Part shown: positions 62,762-64,000 of the stretch, piece after piece
Layout: the number at the start of each line of letters is the position of its first letter
Numbering within the stretch: position 1 is the first letter of the stretch
Source: SIAF01 sp046152955
GTDB lineage: Bacteria > Planctomycetota > Planctomycetia > Planctomycetales > Planctomycetaceae
Direction of reading: 5' to 3'
Length of the DNA stretch: 64,000 nucleotides
NCBI GenBank assembly: GCA_046152955.1
Contig: JBJXGA010000305.1
Location: 16,884 to 80,883 of the forward strand
Position numbers and translations under genes: made by a program
Notes under the pieces: generated by a model
Told to the model about the DNA's origin: nothing
The model's input: the letters and a program-made list of their open reading frames with translations, nothing else
The model's database searches: none

Positions 62762-62818
62762 CCTAGCCTAACCCCTATCTACTCTCCACTTTCCACCATC
62801 TACTCTCTCCTCCCCCCC

Positions 62819-64000
62819 ATGCCTCGACGCCTCATTCTCCGCTCCTTCCAGTCCCCCGGCGACGTGACCGTCATGACCGCCGCCGTCCGGGACTTGCATC
62901 TGGCTCATCCCGGCCAGTTCGTGACCGACGTTCGTACCAGCGCCGACGCCCTCTGGCAGAACAATCCGTTCATCACTCGCCTCCATGAAGGGGAACCAAG
63001 TGTCGAGCAAGTTGACATGCATTATCCGCTGATTCACGAAAGCAATCAGCGCCCCTACCACTTCCTGCACGGCTACGTCCAATACCTCGAGCAGCACTTG
63101 GGCCTCCGCATCCCCCTCACCCGCTTCAGCGGCGACATCCACCTCTCCGCAGAGGAAAAAACGCACCCATCCGTCGACTTTCCCCCCCTTAAAAAGGGGG
63201 GGCCAGGGGGGGTCTCACCGGAGGAAAACACCGCCACCGCAAATGGCCACCACCTCCCCGACCGCTATTGGATCCTCATCGTCGGGGGCAAATACGACTT
63301 CACCGCCAAATGGTGGAACCCCGCCAACTACCAGGCGGTCGTTGACCACTTCCGGGGCAAGATCCAATTCGTCCAATGCGGCGAAGCGGGGCACTGGCAT
63401 CCGCCGCTCGAAGGGGTGATCAACCTCATCGGCAAGACCGACACCCGCCAATTCGTCCGGCTGATGTACCACGCCGAGGGGGTCGTCTGTCCGGTGACGT
63501 TTGCCATGCATCTGGCCGCTGCGGTCGAGACCAAGCCAGGTCGGCTGAAGCATCGCCCCTGCGTCGTCATTGCCGGAGGTCGCGAGCCGCCCCATTGGGA
63601 GGCCTATCCGCACCATCAGTTCCTGACGACGGTCGGCGCTCTCCCCTGTTGCAGTGACGGCGGCTGCTGGAAATCCCGCTGCCAGCCCGTCGGCGACGGC
63701 GATGCCAAGGACCACCAAGACCTGTGCGTCTCACCCGTCCAGGTCACCGATCAACTCCGCATCCCCCAATGCCTCCACCTGATCACCCCGGATCGAGTCA
63801 TCGCCGCCATCGAACTCTACTTCCAAGGCGGCATCCTGGAACCGAGACGAACTCCAACAACGAACCCCGAACCAAAACCCAACCGCGAACCAACCCCCGA
63901 ATCCATGCACCATCCTCAATCGATGATCCTCGATCCCGAACCTCCCGCTTCCACACCCTCTGCTCTCCACGCTTCCCCCACTCCTCTCTCGCCCCCGGCG
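62819..64000 (+). CDS. Glycosyltransferase family 9 (heptosyltransferase-like), 3' end outside window
   Basis: The frame opens with ATG 62819 and is still open at base 64000 (394 codons visible). It begins MPRRLILRSFQSPGDVTVMTAAVRDLH, typical of GT9 heptosyltransferases, with VRTSADALWQNNPFI next. After an insertion at residues 122-131, WILIVGGKYDFTAKWWNP and FVQCGEAGHWHPPLEGVINLIGKTD are the donor-binding part; VCPVTFAMHLAAAVE and CVVIAGGREPPHWEAY complete it. From about residue 345 the sequence turns into a Pro/Thr-rich low-complexity stretch, so the reading frame may soon end or a second domain may follow. It follows gmhA, so a heptose pathway is likely. Confidence 0.85.
   Translation, partial: MPRRLILRSFQSPGDVTVMTAAVRDLHLAHPGQFVTDVRTSADALWQNNPFITRLHEGEPSVEQVDMHYPLIHESNQRPYHFLHGYVQYLEQHLGLRIPLTRFSGDIHLSAEEKTHPSVDFPPLKKGGPGGVSPEENTATANGHHLPDRYWILIVGGKYDFTAKWWNPANYQAVVDHFRGKIQFVQCGEAGHWHPPLEGVINLIGKTDTRQFVRLMYHAEGVVCPVTFAMHLAAAVETKPGRLKHRPCVVIAGGREPPHWEAYPHHQFLTTVGALPCCSDGGCWKSRCQPVGDGDAKDHQDLCVSPVQVTDQLRIPQCLHLITPDRVIAAIELYFQGGILEPRRTPTTNPEPKPNREPTPESMHHPQSMILDPEPPASTPSALHASPTPLSPPA
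63182..63202. repeat. Palindromic repeat inserted in frame in the GT9 gene
   Basis: ccccccctt, aaa and aaggggggg form a self-complementary 21-bp stretch followed by ccaggggggg. It encodes residues 122-128 (PPLKKGG) of the glycosyltransferase, and the extended element to residue 131 stays in frame. Confidence 0.85.

Noticed and set aside
1..64000. tRNA and rRNA genes
   Set aside because: None recognised by eye in the spacers; a covariance-model scan would be decisive.

Overview
The window looks like a chromosomal segment of a planctomycete (Planctomycetota; genus not resolved). The signs are a DUF1559 protein with a type IV pilin-like N-terminus, a neighbouring zinc-ribbon/transthyretin-like membrane protein, a DUF1080 protein, PQQ-propeller membrane proteins, high GC, many GTG/TTG starts with weak ribosome binding sites, and intergenic DNA full of small palindromic repeats. 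No rRNA, tRNA, IS element or CRISPR array was seen.

Positions 1-36034 hold 26 genes all on the minus strand. They form a large exopolysaccharide/surface-glycan locus. In transcription order: exosortase, Wzz/BY-kinase, a giant TPR protein, EpsI, an O-antigen ligase/polymerase-like protein and a Wzx-like flippase; then an acyl-chain module (ketosynthase, a Cys-less ketosynthase-like protein, AMP-binding ligase, SDR reductase); then glycosyltransferases, sugar-nucleotide enzymes (two Gfo/Idh/MocA oxidoreductases, NAD-dependent epimerase, WecB-type epimerase, DegT aminotransferase, two hexapeptide acyltransferases) and a deacetylase-like protein; and last an acyl carrier protein, two tandem membrane-embedded PQQ-propeller proteins, an endonuclease/exonuclease/phosphatase-fold protein and a GT39-like membrane protein cut by the left edge. 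The likely logic is assembly of a glycan repeat unit, flipping, polymerisation and chain-length control, exosortase-coupled surface export, and a locus-encoded acyl group of unknown destination.

Positions 36035-53844 are mixed. They hold a 1.1-kb gene-free spacer, secreted proteins of unknown function, the DUF1559 pair, a TPR-redoxin fusion, a fused phosphotransferase/P-loop kinase, an oxidoreductase-OsmC pair, DUF1080, DUF309, SufE, a XerC/D recombinase with a small partner gene, and a large GT39-like membrane protein. Positions 53939-60252 hold a three-subunit molybdenum hydroxylase (FAD, 2Fe-2S, Mo subunits), a CrtI-like FAD oxidoreductase and a divergent SDR.

Positions 60253-61986 have no convincing gene. 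They contain a duplicated ~260-bp module, three 12-bp minisatellites and two palindromes whose loop-closing base pair has swapped. The window ends with gmhA and a GT9 heptosyltransferase-like gene that is open at the right edge and carries an in-frame palindromic repeat.
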